Below are positions 44,352 to 54,326 of a stretch of DNA of 64,000 nucleotides, piece after piece. This DNA comes from Brachycybe producta (lineage: Eukaryota; Arthropoda; Diplopoda; Playtdesmida; Andrognathidae). The position numbers and the translations under genes are program-made. The DNA lies in assembly GCA_036925085.1 (NCBI GenBank), contig JAUPFP010000031.1, positions 2,552,229-2,616,228 of the forward strand. Direction: 5' to 3'. The notes below the pieces were generated by a model. It saw only the letters and a program-made list of their open reading frames with translations, was not told where the DNA came from and made no database searches. Numbering within the stretch: position 1 is the first letter of the stretch; each line of letters opens with the position of its first letter.

Positions 44352-47300
44352 GTTAGTACTTTTACTTTTATTTTATTTTTGCAACGTATTCTTCTCTAAA
44401 GCCTGGAACACACGCGGAATTCCGCTCAGAAAATCACAACGGAATATTTAAATGAGAATTTTTTCCATATAAAGTGAACGAAAAATTCATTAAAAATGAG
44501 TTGAAACAAAGCTCAACTTTTTCTGTTTTCAAAATATTCCGTTGAAATTCCCACCAATCAGAAAGAAGCATGACGTGACATGACAAAAAAGCAAATTGGA
44601 ATCCATTTTGGCAATAAATGTAATGTTTTTCTTGCTCAATAGAGGGCGCGCACAACTTTCCTCATTACTTTTCTGTTTCTATGTGTGAACAACAGAGATA
44701 TACAGAAAAAGAAAATGACTTTTTTCCTTTTCCTATTTTCTTTTTCCTTGGCGGAATTCCGCGTGTGTTCCAGGCTTAAAGGAAGAATCACACACGCTGA
44801 AAAAAAAAACAGCAGAAAATTAAAATAATTAAATTAAACAAAATTAGAATATTTCTATGGCGCTTCTGCTAAATGTCCTTACAAAGTGAAATTTTGTCGG
44901 ATTATTTTCTGCATGTGTGATCTATCTCCAAACTCGTTTCACTTTACGGTGGTTTTTAACTACGTTTTTTTTATGCTTTTATCATTTTTTTTTTGGTTTC
45001 TGATTTGTTTGCGAAGCTTTTATCTAGAAATATTTGAAAATTTTTTTGAAAGTTTTTTCAACCTAGGTTTTTTTTCTTCTTTCATATTTTGAGTGGAGGA
45101 AAAACACACTCGAGAATTTCGAGAGTAGAAGAGTAAAAAAAAAAAGATAGTATAATGCAGTTTATATAATGAATTTTAGGGTTTGAAAAATTTCTTATCA
45201 CGAACACATCTTCTTTTTTTTCTCGCTAGTTATTGCTTTGAATAACAAATCAAGTAAGTTTTCCAGAACAAAACAGAGAAAAGAACTTGAAAAAAGAGGG
45301 CAACACCTTTTAAATTGAATTTACTCTTCTAGTTTCTTGAAACAAATTTTAAAATTTTAATTTTTAATTTTAATTTAAATTTTAAATCCAGTTTCCACTA
45401 CAAAAATATTAACTGCTAATCTATCTCCTTTTCTCTCCCCTTTTTTTCCCGAACCCTCTCTCTCTTCTTTTGTGTTGAATGTAGTTCAGTGTATTTTAAT
45501 ACTAATTAATGAGTCTTGTTAATTAAGTTTCTTGTAATACATGAAAATCATGTAATAAAAAGAAACCCATCTGACCTCAATTTAAACGTAATTTCAAATT
45601 CATTCTACCTTTTTTTTTACTACTTGTGAAAATAATAAGTAGGTAGTGAATAATTTTCATAAGGAATTTCACATAATTCTTTTAACTTTATTATCCAAAC
45701 AGCTGTAAAGAAGATTAACTTAAATGGATTTTACAAACTGTTTCAAAAAAAGCATAATTGAGGGCGTGTATTTCCATAACGTTGTAAATGCCACATAATG
45801 GTAAAATACATTTTTAATCGAAAATGGGTTGTAAACGCCGTGCATTTTTGCAAAGGGAATTTGCTTGTCACGCGAAAGTGCTGTTCCTAGCGGTAAGAAA
45901 CTGAAATAGAATTGTTGGGCAATTAATAACGTTGCAACAGTCAATAGCCGCAATTCGAGTGGCAACATGGCCAGTTGCTTAGTAACTATAGTTACGTTGT
46001 AAACGCCAACATTGTCACTATAGGTGACAACTTGTCAGCATATTATGTTGCATGTTGTTGGCATTTACAACGTTTTTTTGGGGAACTGAAGTGAAGTTAA
46101 AAATTTAAAAAAAAATATTCTAATATTGATTAATATTTTTTTTTAATAAATTCTCTTCATTTCTTAGCTTCCTTTGTAAATTGTATTAGAATATTTTCTA
46201 GCATTTATTATAATTGGTTTAGTAGAAAATTTGTTTTTCCGTCTTCTGAAAAATGTAAATTTTGGCATTTACAACGTTTTGGAAGTTAGTTCAGTTAGGT
46301 TAGTCTTCAGTTAGCCATAACCCTAATACCTTGTAGACACATGAGTTAAATGAATTCTAATTAAATGTGTTTAGGTGAATTATACGGAATCCAGTTAAGG
46401 ACATGAACACCAAATAAAAATTGACTTTAATTATTATTATTTTAAATTGAAATACTAAATCAATATTTTGTCAATTGTTTATTATATTTAAGTATTAACT
46501 GAATATTTTCAGATTAATTAACTGAATTAAATTGAATTCGACATATTGTTTGTTTTTGTCTTTCACAGGGCTCTGTAGAACACGTTTATTATTTAAACGC
46601 ATTTAAAATTATCAGGTGTGGGTGTATTAGGTATAAGCGATAGAGATACCCTTCTAGTTTCTAAACACATTGAAGTTTTTCTTAATTTGGCTCTCCTGAA
46701 AGACAAAATTTAAAGAGTAATAATACCTTCGACACACATACACAGCTAAATGCATTTAAATAAGAAATGTGTTCTACAGAGCCCTGTGAAGGACAAACAA
46801 ACAATATGTCGAATTCAATTTATTCAGTTAATTAATCTGAAAATATTGAGTTAATTAACTTAAATATAAAATATAGAAACTATTGACAAAATATATGATT
46901 TAGTATTTCAATTTAAAATATTAATAATAAAAGTCAATTTTTTATTTGTTTCGTATGTCCTTAACTGGATTCCGTATAATTCACCTAAACACATTTCATT
47001 TGAATTCATTTAACTCATGGTGTGTACAAGTTATAAGTAACAGAAAATATATTTTATTTTGGCCCACTTTGTAATAAAATATAACAATAATTCTATTATT
47101 ATTGTTATTATTATTATAAATTATAATGAATGAGTGAATGGGAAACAAAAGTGATGCCTCACTGAACCTAATGTATTTTCGTTGTTCTATTTAAATTAAT
47201 GAAAGAACAACAGAAAACAGAAAATTTGAATCTCGTGTAATTTGTTTTAAAACATTTTTTTGTTTTTCCAACTGGAGGCCAAATAAAAAAAAAATACATA

Positions 47301-50300
47301 AATATCTTATTAGTTTATTGTATGCGGAAGTTATTATTAAAATATCAATGGAAATTGATATGTTTTATCATAAAGAAGAAGAAGAAGAAATGAAAACTTC
47401 TTGTTTCACTACCAGAGGGCACTGATTTTACATGCTTAACTACAGTCGTCTGTACGTGATGCGCCCTAAAGGAACTACTGAACTTCCAAAGTCAAAAGTT
47501 CTTAAAAGCTTTGTTCGTAAAAAAAAAAGTGTCTCGAAGGTGTTTTGAAACTACTTAAAGGACAGGCAGTTAGAAATCGGGAAGAACTTCAGTTGGCTCC
47601 GCCCTTGTTATGACGACCGTCAACTTCTAATTGGTTGGTTATGTAGTCTGACGTCACATATGCTCCGCCCTTTTCAACGTCGAACCCACACAACAAACCA
47701 ATTAGAAGTTGCCGGTCGTCATAAAAAGGGCGGAGCCAACTGAAGTTCTTCTCGATTTCTAAATGCCTGTACTTAAAGGTGGGTTTAACACAGCCCAGCA
47801 CTCAAATTTCATTTGCCCCGCCCTTTGATGACATCAGACCAAGTAACAAACCAATTAGAAATTGATGACGCTCATAAAAGGGGCGAAACAAACGAAATTT
47901 TTAGTGCAGGGCAAAACTGCCTGTGTTTTAACTTGGAGAGGTGGCAACTGGTAGAACCGAACCGTTTCTACTCGATTTGGAACCGGTTTAATCGGTTTGC
48001 AACTTTGCAGTTAACGATTTTTTGGGAAGTGGTTCTGATCAGTTCGTCGATTTTTGATGAACCAGATTTGCGCAGCAAATTGTGCGCAGATGTAAAGATT
48101 TTTGCAGTACATTAGTCTAATGTGCTTTGCAAATCTTTGCATTTGCAGTATGTTGATCTTGACGAACCGGTTTGTCATGATCGACAAATTGATCAGAACC
48201 CGGTTCGAACTGATTCCCAACATGCATTAGCAGATCTGCGCGGGCACATTAGTTAGAAAGATGGCAAAGTGTTGAACGGAACTGCTTCTATTCGGTTAGG
48301 AACCAGTTCCATTAATGGGAGAACCCGTTCTACCAGTTCTGAACACAGACATCTGTAGACAGCTTCAGAATTTCTTTGGCTCCGCCCTTTTATGAACGTC
48401 AGACCAGATAGCAACCAATTAGAAATAAAAAGGGCGGGGCATGTAATATCAGTCAAAGTAACAAACCAATTAGAAATTGATGACGCTCATAAAAGGGCGG
48501 AGCCAAAGAAATTCTGAAGCTGTCTACAAATGCCTGTGTTCCATACCGTTGACATCTCTACCTGATGTTGACCATTCCTGTCTATGTTTCTTGATGGCGT
48601 TTCCGGGAATGTCACACAATCACACTGTACATACACGATTTAGCCCTTATACCTTCCACACACATACACAGTTAAATGCATTTAAATAATAAACGTGTTC
48701 TACAGAGCCCTGTGAAGGACAAGCAAACAATATGTCGTCGAATTCAATTTATTCAGATCTGAAAATATTGAGTTAATTAACTTAAATATAATTGATATAA
48801 ACTATTGACAAAATAATGATTTAGTATTTTAATTTAAAATATTAATAATAAAGTCAATTTTTATTTGGTTCATGTCCTTAACTGGATTCCGTATAATTCA
48901 CCTAAACACATTTAATTTGAATTCATTTAACTCGTGTGTGTGTGTACGAGGTATTATACCTTCCACACACATATACAGTTAAATGCATTTAAATATTAAT
49001 CACATTCTACAGAGCCCCGTGAAGGGCAAATTGACAATATGTCGAATTCAATTTATTCAGTTTATTAATCTGAAAATATTGAGTTAATACTTAAATATAA
49101 TATATAAGCTATTGACATTAAAATATTGATTTAGTATTTCAATTTTTAAAATATTAATAACAAAGTCAATTTTTATTTGGTGTTCATGTCCTTAACTGGA
49201 TTCCGTATAATTCACCTAAACACATTTAATTTGAATTCATTTAACTCTTATACACCTTTTTTTTTTTGCTTATTTAGCTGAAAACACATCATTTAAAATG
49301 CATATTTTCTAGAAAACAAAAACTAAAAAAATAGCATAATTCAAAAAAATCTCTCAAATTGATTTTTTTTTGTTCAGTGACAGAAAAAATGTTAGGTTTA
49401 ACAAATATTATTATCATTGAAACAAATACAGTTGTAGTTTTTTTTTTTTTTGCTATAAATTTTATCATTTTTTTATTATCTTGATTGTCATCATTGGAAA
49501 AATGACTTGTTTTTTCTACTCTCTTATTTTATGAGAGATGAAAATGGTTTTATTTTTTATCATATCTCTTCACATTTGAAGCAGAAATGGTTTTTTCTAG
49601 TTTTGTAACACATAATTTTGGATTTTTATCTGCTTTTCGTGACTTTTTTTTTAAACATGGATCACGGAAAATTGTAATAAGGGTGGACAACTTAAGGATG
49701 TCATGTGGGCCAAATGAAAAATGGGCATTTGATCCATTGGGGGGGGGGGGGCACTCTCAGTGGACTAGACTTGGACACTGGTCTAGTTTGGTTCCGGTTA
49801 AAAGTGGTTTTAATGTGAATAAAACGCTTTAATTCTGTCTTTCAGGTGCAAAAATTGAGAGAAAAATGAAAATATTTTTTTAGAAACTAGAAGGGTAGCT
49901 CAATCATTTATAAAAAATATTTTCATGTTGAAATCTTTCAAAATAAGCTTTTTATGTTAGTTTCTTATATTTTTTTTTAAATTTTTGTCTATAAAAAGTT
50001 TATTTTGAAAGATTTTAATATGAAAATATTTTTTATAAGTGATTGAGCTACCCTTCTAGTTTATAAAACATTATAGTTTTGCTTCTTACGGTGGTTTTGA
50101 TTATTCTAGTCTTTCAGGTGTCAAAGAGAAACTAGAAAGTGTTTTAGAAACTAGAAAGGGACAGCTCAATCATTTACGAGGGTATATTTTCATGTTGATA
50201 TCTTTCAAAATAAACTTTTTATAGACAAAAATTAAAAAAAAAAATCTACTTTAAAGTTTATTTTGAAAGATTTCAACACGAAAATACCCTCGTAAGTGAT

Positions 50301-53088
50301 TGAGCTGTCCTTTCTAGTTTCTAAAACACTTTGTAGTTTCTCTTTGACACCTGAAAGACTAGAATAATCAAAACCACCGTAAGAAGCAAAACTATAATGT
50401 TTTATAAACTAGAAGGGTAGCTCAATCACTTAGTTGTATTTTCATGCTTGATATATATATCTTTCAAAATAAACTTTTTATAGACAAAAATTAAAAAATA
50501 CTATATAAAAAGTTTATTTTGAAAGATATATATATATCAAGCACGAAAATACAACTAAGTGATTGAGCTACCCTTCTAGTTTCTAGTACACTTTCAACGT
50601 GCAACACGAAAAGAAACTTGAACGTGTTTTAGAAACTAGAAGGGTAGAGATCAATCAATTATGAGGATATTTTCATGCTTGATATATCTTTCAAAATGAA
50701 CTTTTTATAGGGAAAAATTAAAAAATACCATATAAAAAGTTTATTTTGAAAGATATCAAGCATGATAATACTTCTTAAGTGATTGATCTCAACCCTTCTA
50801 GTTTCTAGAAAACTTTCAACGTGCAAAATGAAAAAAAAAAAACTTAATTGTTTTAAAAACTAGAAGGGTAGAGAGAGAGAGAGAGAGAGAGATCACTTAT
50901 GAGGGTGTTTTCATGCTTGATATATCTTTCAAAATGAACTTTTTATAGGGAAAAATTAAAAAGTACCATATAAAAAGTTTATTTTGAAAGATATCAAGCA
51001 TGAAAATACCCTCCTCATAAGTGATTGATCTCGCTACCCTTCTAGTTTCTAAAACAATTAAGTTTTTTTTTTATCTCTTCTGGAAAGTTGTTTTTTTAAA
51101 TGCATTAATAAATTACATAATTATTAAAAAAAATAGTTTTAATTTAAATAATATTTGATAATAAAAACCAAATTGGGACACAGAAGTTTACTTTTTTTTA
51201 TGTTTCTGTGGTTAGAAATAACAGAAACATGAATTTCTGACCACTGGTCACCATTATTAATAAAAACAACAATGAAGTTTAATTGGCCTAGTTTTTCTTT
51301 TGTCTTATCTTTTATATTTTTTCGACTTAACAGATGTATTGTTATCATAAAAAGAGATTAGATAAGGATTAAGATTAATCCTGGAGGAGGAGGAGGTGGA
51401 GGTAGGGGGGTTATGTAATTAATTAGACATTTTCTTATCAAAAAGGGGGAGCGAAAGGAGGAAGATTAGGTTTTTTCTTCTTCTTATAAGTAATTTAAGA
51501 GGTTACATTGCAAAATTATTTCGAAAAATCTCCGCCAAGAGCGCTAGCATCGGTTTTTTCTATTGAACCCATAGACCCTCCCCCCATGTTAAAGAAAGAA
51601 TACTCCTGTAGAACATACTAGCCACTGCAGTGGCGCCACCTGGAAGGACAAAAACAAAATAAAAATCGATTCAGCCACCTTAACTGTAACATACGGTGTG
51701 ACTGTCACACTTTTATGACTTTCTGTAATGAGCCCCCCCCCCCCCCCAAGGGTTTAATAAAATTAATTACTCGGAATATCTACCCTTGAAAAAGTATCAT
51801 ATTCTTCTTTAATTATAGTAATTTATACCCCAATTACATTAATTGTGATTTCGTTTTATATGATTTCAGTATTCGAACAGAACGGTTTTCAAATGTACTT
51901 GGCCCGGATGCGAAAAGGTGACTCGTAGATGTCACGACATTGAAGAACATGTTAGGAAGACTCATTTACGGTAAGAAGAGTTTTTTCATTTCGATTTCCG
52001 ATTTCCGAACTTATTATTATTTTAAAAATATGGTAAACTCGTTATTTTGTTTCCAGCTTCGAATACCAAGTAACGAATAAGAATTTTCTTATTTTAATTG
52101 ACTTTTGAGAAAATTTTAGAAGATTTATTAGAAACTAGAAAGGTAAACGAAGTTGAAAAGACAAATTCAACAATATCTTTTAACATAATTTTGAAAATTA
52201 TCAAATTTTTTTCATTTTTTGATTTGAAAAACGCTGAACAAAAAATGGTGAGTGACCTTGAGGTGGCAATGGTAGAACCGAACCGTTTCTCCTCGGTTTT
52301 GAACCGTTTCAACTCGGTTCGGAGTCAGTTTTGATGTTCGCGATTTTTTGGAAGCCGGTTCTGATCAGTTTGGCGATCGTGGCGAACCGGTTCTCAATAT
52401 GAATTTGCAGATTTGGGCAGAATATTACTTAGAGGTGGCGAAGGGTAGAACGGAACCGAACCGAACCGAATCTACTCGGGTTCGGAACCAGTTCGACCTA
52501 TACTAGCAAGCTGTTTCTATAAGTTCTAGTAATTGGCGAACCGGTTTCCGAACCGTTCACTTCTCTAGCACCGAGTGCTACAAGCGAATCCACCTTAACC
52601 GAATCGTTAACTTCGAAACCTCGGGTTTTTTTTTACTCGTAGCAAAATGGACGATCTGGAAGCGCACGAGGAAGAGTTTTACTTCACCGAAATCCAGCTT
52701 CCGACCGACGCCGTCACAGAATCTTTTGCAACCATGTTTACGTCTTCCCCGCCAACACTCAGCCACATGGACATGGCGAGGCCGCCTCACGAGGACCCCG
52801 AATATCAGAAACAGGTTTGGAAGAAGAAAAGAAAAAAAAGAAAGCGTTTTGTTTGATTCTTCGAACAAGAGTAAAACTAAATTCCTGCGATTTTTTTTTA
52901 TGCAGAATTCTCCTCCGAAGTCGGTTCGAATGAGTCCGAAATCAACCTCGGTGGCTAAAACCGTTTCGCTTCACCGTAAGGCACGAGGAGATAGTAAAAA
53001 ATGTCGTAAGGTTTACGGCATGGACAACAGAGACCTCTGGTGTACGCAATGCAAATGGAAAAAGGCTTGCAGCCGTTTCATGGATTGA
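44086..53088 (+). CDS. ZNF395/ZNF704/SLC2A4RG-like transcription factor, 3' four exons (N-terminus missing)
   Basis: Join of 44086-44351, 51870-51970, 52643-52814 and 52906-53088 keeps one frame and gives 239 residues plus TGA. Seen in order (numbered from the first whole codon): Ser/Pro/Thr-rich linker 1-80; basic PRKRR at its end; C2H2 finger 97-120 spaced C-x4-C-x12-H-x4-[12 protein letters not shown] about 132-142; [14 protein letters not shown] 166-179; C-clamp 212-234 spaced C-x12-C-x2-C-x5-C, then SRFMD and stop. This order is the hallmark of the HDBP/GLUT4-enhancer-factor family, nuclear DNA-binding regulators. The C-clamp spacing equals that of the TCF/LEF C-clamp. Vertebrate members are about 400-550 residues, so roughly the N-terminal half is absent. 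The first visible exon starts inside a codon, so an upstream exon must exist. Targets in this organism are unknown. Family assignment is strong; which paralogue is not resolved. Confidence 0.93.
44401..44775. mobile_element. 375-bp element with perfect 25-bp terminal repeats, 50 bp inside the intron
   Basis: 44401-44425 begins GCCTGGAACACACGCGGAAT; 44751-44775 is its exact reverse complement, ending CGTGTGTTCCAGGC. Flanks are CTAAA and TTAAA. The interior contains CAATAGAGGGCGCGC. No coding capacity. Confidence 0.92.
44783..44922. mobile_element. GGATCACAC-type hairpin
   Basis: AATCACACACGCTGAAAAAA to TTTCTGCATGTGTGATC; about 140 bp, same terminus as 5917-6591. Confidence 0.7.
44923..45750. 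other. Unassigned AT-rich intronic sequence
   Basis: Poly-T runs, AATTTTAATT words; no exon found. Confidence 0.4.
45751..46215. mobile_element. GTTTACAACG element, copy 2 (inverted)
   Basis: AACGTTGTAAATGCCACATA, GGGTTGTAAACGCC, ACGTTGTAAACGCCAACATT and GGCATTTACAACG match 21705-22157 in reverse. A last GGCATTTACAACGTTTTGG lies at about 46264-46282. Confidence 0.75.
46325..47033. mobile_element. TACCTTGTACACACA elements, copies C (inverted) and D (direct)
   Basis: C is 46325-46634 and D is 46731-47033, head to head around a fragment of the ACTAGAAGGGTAG family (TACCCTTCTAGTTTCTAAAC, 46649). Both retain CTTAACTGGATTCCGTATA or its inverse. Confidence 0.88.
47034..47552. other. Unassigned AT-rich intronic sequence
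   Basis: TTATTATTATTAT about 47104-47117, GAAGAAGAAGAAG about 47375-47388, and CTACCAGAGGGCACTG at 47409-47424, a CTCF-like word. No exon. Confidence 0.4.
47562..47770. mobile_element. ACAGGC foldback element, monomer (copy l) with perfect 9-bp duplication
   Basis: 209 bp. ACTTAAAGG stands directly on both sides (47553-47561 and 47771-47779). The arms share AAGAACTTCAGTTGGC / GCCAACTGAAGTTCTT. Confidence 0.96.
47790..48537. mobile_element. Two CCAATTAGAAATTGATGACG foldbacks around an AACCGGTT-rich repeat
   Basis: 47790-47935 (CAGCACTCAAATTTCATTTG to AGTGCAGGGC) and 48345-48537 (ACAGACATCTGTAGACAGC to GCTGTCTACAAATGCCTGT) are foldbacks. Between them, 47935-48340 holds GAGGTGGCAACTGGTAGAAC, GGAACCGGTTTAATCGG and GACGAACCGGTTTGTC; it resembles 52250-52600. 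Confidence 0.75.
48647..49257. mobile_element. TACCTTGTACACACA elements, copies E and F in tandem
   Basis: E is 48647-48955 and F is 48956-49257, both direct. They meet at GAGGTATTATACCTTCC. E lacks the AGTTAATTA segment after TTTATTCAG. Confidence 0.88.
49258..49865. other. Unassigned AT-rich intronic sequence with poly-G
   Basis: G tract 49739-49750. No exon found. Confidence 0.4.
49866..51060. mobile_element. Cluster of five ACTAGAAGGGTAG hairpins in the intron
   Basis: Hairpins about 49879-50065, 50125-50330, 50400-50586, 50622-50808 and 50850-51046. Arms run AGAAACTAGAAGGGTAGCTC ... ATCTTTCAAAATAAACTTTT and back. Each has private paired variants, for example TTAGTTGTATTTTC with GAAAATACAACTAA. 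(GA)n sits in the last left arm (50871-50892). Confidence 0.93.
51061..51869. other. Intron end: fragment of the large palindromic element and poly-C
   Basis: 51494-51600 has AAGAGGTTACATTGC and GAGCGCTAGCATCGG as at 7351. C tract 51733-51747. The rest is unassigned, up to the acceptor. Confidence 0.6.
51870..51970 (+). CDS. Exon B: C2H2 zinc finger
   Basis: The acceptor is TGATTTCAG and the exon reads in phase 0 from TAT TCG AAC. It encodes YSNRTVFKC followed by [17 protein letters not shown] and VRKTHLR. All four zinc ligands are in this one exon: Cys97, Cys102, His115, His120. The donor is ACG before GTAAGA and splits an Arg codon. The C-x4-C spacing with a WPxC core matches the single finger of ZNF395/ZNF704 proteins. 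A third Cys (109) lies inside the x12 loop and is not needed for zinc binding. Confidence 0.95.
52250..52600. mobile_element. AACCG-rich repeat in the 672-bp intron
   Basis: GAGGTGGCAATGGTAGAACC (52260) and GAGGTGGCGAAGGGTAGAAC (52432) head two units with GGCGAACCGGTT words; related to 47935-48340. Confidence 0.65.
52643..52814 (+). CDS. Exon C: conserved acidic/aromatic motif and [14 protein letters not shown] block
   Basis: The acceptor is ACTCGTAG. Its first base completes the Arg codon from the finger exon, then it reads [20 protein letters not shown], a Thr/Ser-rich stretch, and [18 protein letters not shown]. The donor is CAG before GTTTGG, phase 0. The EEFYFTE(I/V)QL motif directly after the finger is a family signature. 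An ATG at 52648 is internal and not a start, because the frame continues from the finger exon. The intron before it is 672 bp, the one after it 91 bp. Confidence 0.92.
52906..53088 (+). CDS. Exon D: C-clamp and stop codon
   Basis: The acceptor is TTTATGCAG. The exon reads [13 protein letters not shown], then [17 protein letters not shown], then [19 protein letters not shown] and TGA at 53086-53088. The four cysteines (212, 225, 228, 234) and the flanking basic residues form a C-clamp, a small zinc-dependent DNA-contacting module also present in some TCF proteins. Ending the protein a few residues after the last Cys is typical of ZNF395-like proteins. Confidence 0.95.
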   Translation, partial: NSPPKSVRMSPKSTSVAKTVSLHRKARGDSKKCRKVYGMDNRDLWCTQCKWKKACSRFMD

Positions 53089-53774
53089 GTATTCGAGGAT
53101 CTCGTTAAAAACCATTTTTACGAAGACATCAGGTCTCTGTTTTCGCCCTCTCATTTTTTTTTAAAGAAAAAAAGGGGGCCGCAACGACGAAAGTTGCCTT
53201 GACTTTGACGTAATTCTCTCTTTTTCTCTCTCTCTCTCTCTCGCTCTCTTCTTCGATCATCGTTACCAACAACAAGCAAAGAAGAAAAAAAAAAGATAAG
53301 TAACCAATCAACTCTTCTCTTTACCACTTAACCCGATAATGTCCGTAATTTTTTTCGTTACGTCACACGAAGAACAACAATCGAAAAACATAAAAGAGAG
53401 AGAAGAAATGAAAAGAAAAAAAAAATCCCCAAAGTATTTTTTAATACATGAAATTGTCTTTGTAATATAATTAATAATTATTAATTAAGTGTACATTTAT
53501 ATATATATTTAATAGAAGAAAAAAACCCAGTTTGATTCGCATTGTTAGCCTCGAAAGAGAGACGAAGAATCCATCTTTTCGTAACGAATATTTGCAAGAA
53601 AGATTTTACACCCTGAGAAATTTGAATTAAGGTTAGAGTTTTAATGATGGAAAATGAATTGTGACACGAAGACCTTCTTCGTAATAAGGAAAAAAAAAAA
53701 AAATTTGACGAATCGTTAAAACTCGTTCGAGAGTTTTTTTGATGAAATCGTAAAGAAAAAAAATGAAGTATTCG
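53089..53774 (+). other. Probable 3' UTR / immediate downstream region
   Basis: Follows the stop codon directly. It is AT-rich with poly-A/T runs and a (CT)n tract at 53218-53250. I find no canonical AATAAA here, so the cleavage site is not placed. No further coding potential is seen. It ends at the target duplication of a hAT-like element. Confidence 0.45.
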
Positions 53775-54318
53775 CAGCGGCGCAGCCAGGATTTCAATCT
53801 GGGGGGCCTGTTTCTCAAAAGTACAAGTCTTGTAAAAACAAGTGATTTTCTACGGAACCCTGTAAAGGACATACTTTGCAAATTCACGATTTAGTAATAT
53901 TACGAATTAACAATTTGTAATGACAAATTGTGAATTTGCGATGCGTGTCCTTTACAGGGTTCCGTAGAGTTCACTTATATTACAAGACTTGTACTTTTGA
54001 GAAACAGACCCTTGGGAGAGGCTAATTAAATTAAATTCAGTGCCTCGGAGGTAAACTGTATTAAGTCACATTTTTTTTAAAAAAAAAATTACGATTTTTT
54101 ACATCTTTTTTTACATCTCAGCTTTGTCAAGTTCTATCAGTGGTAAACAGTGTTAAGTCCACAGTTTTACACATATGCCAATAGATGGTGGTATACCATG
54201 TTAAGTCCTATTCCTTTTAATGAAGAGAACAACTTTCAAATGACTTCCCTGTACAATTTACCACAGTTTACCTCTGAGGCAACATTTCTTTGAATTTTGG
54301 TCGCAGGCTGCGCCGCTG
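53775..54318. mobile_element. hAT-like element with perfect 8-bp duplication
   Basis: Ends CAGCGGCGCAGCCAGGATTT and GGCTGCGCCGCTG, the CAG..GGCG..GCCAGG type common in hAT non-autonomous elements. AGTATTCG flanks it exactly (53767-53774 and 54319-54326). 544 bp, no transposase. It contains a second inserted element (about 53806-54015). Confidence 0.95.
53806..54015. mobile_element. CTGTTTCTCAAAAG palindromic element nested in the hAT-like element
   Basis: CTGTTTCTCAAAAGTACAAG to CTTGTACTTTTGAGAAACAG. Both arms carry the ACGGAACCCTGTAAAGGACA motif. A fragment lies at 4961-5035. Confidence 0.88.
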
Positions 54319-54326
54319 AGTATTCG

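Larger units (their letters stand above)
44352..51869 (+). other. 7.5-kb intron of the zinc-finger gene, densely filled with mobile elements
   Basis: Bounded by donor GTTAGT and acceptor TTTCAG. It holds about a dozen inverted-repeat elements, listed separately, leaving little unique sequence. The other two visible introns are 672 bp (with one AACCGG-type repeat) and 91 bp (no element). Confidence 0.85.

Noticed and set aside
52578..52868. 96-codon minus-strand frame over exon C
   Set aside because: Antisense shadow of the real exon.
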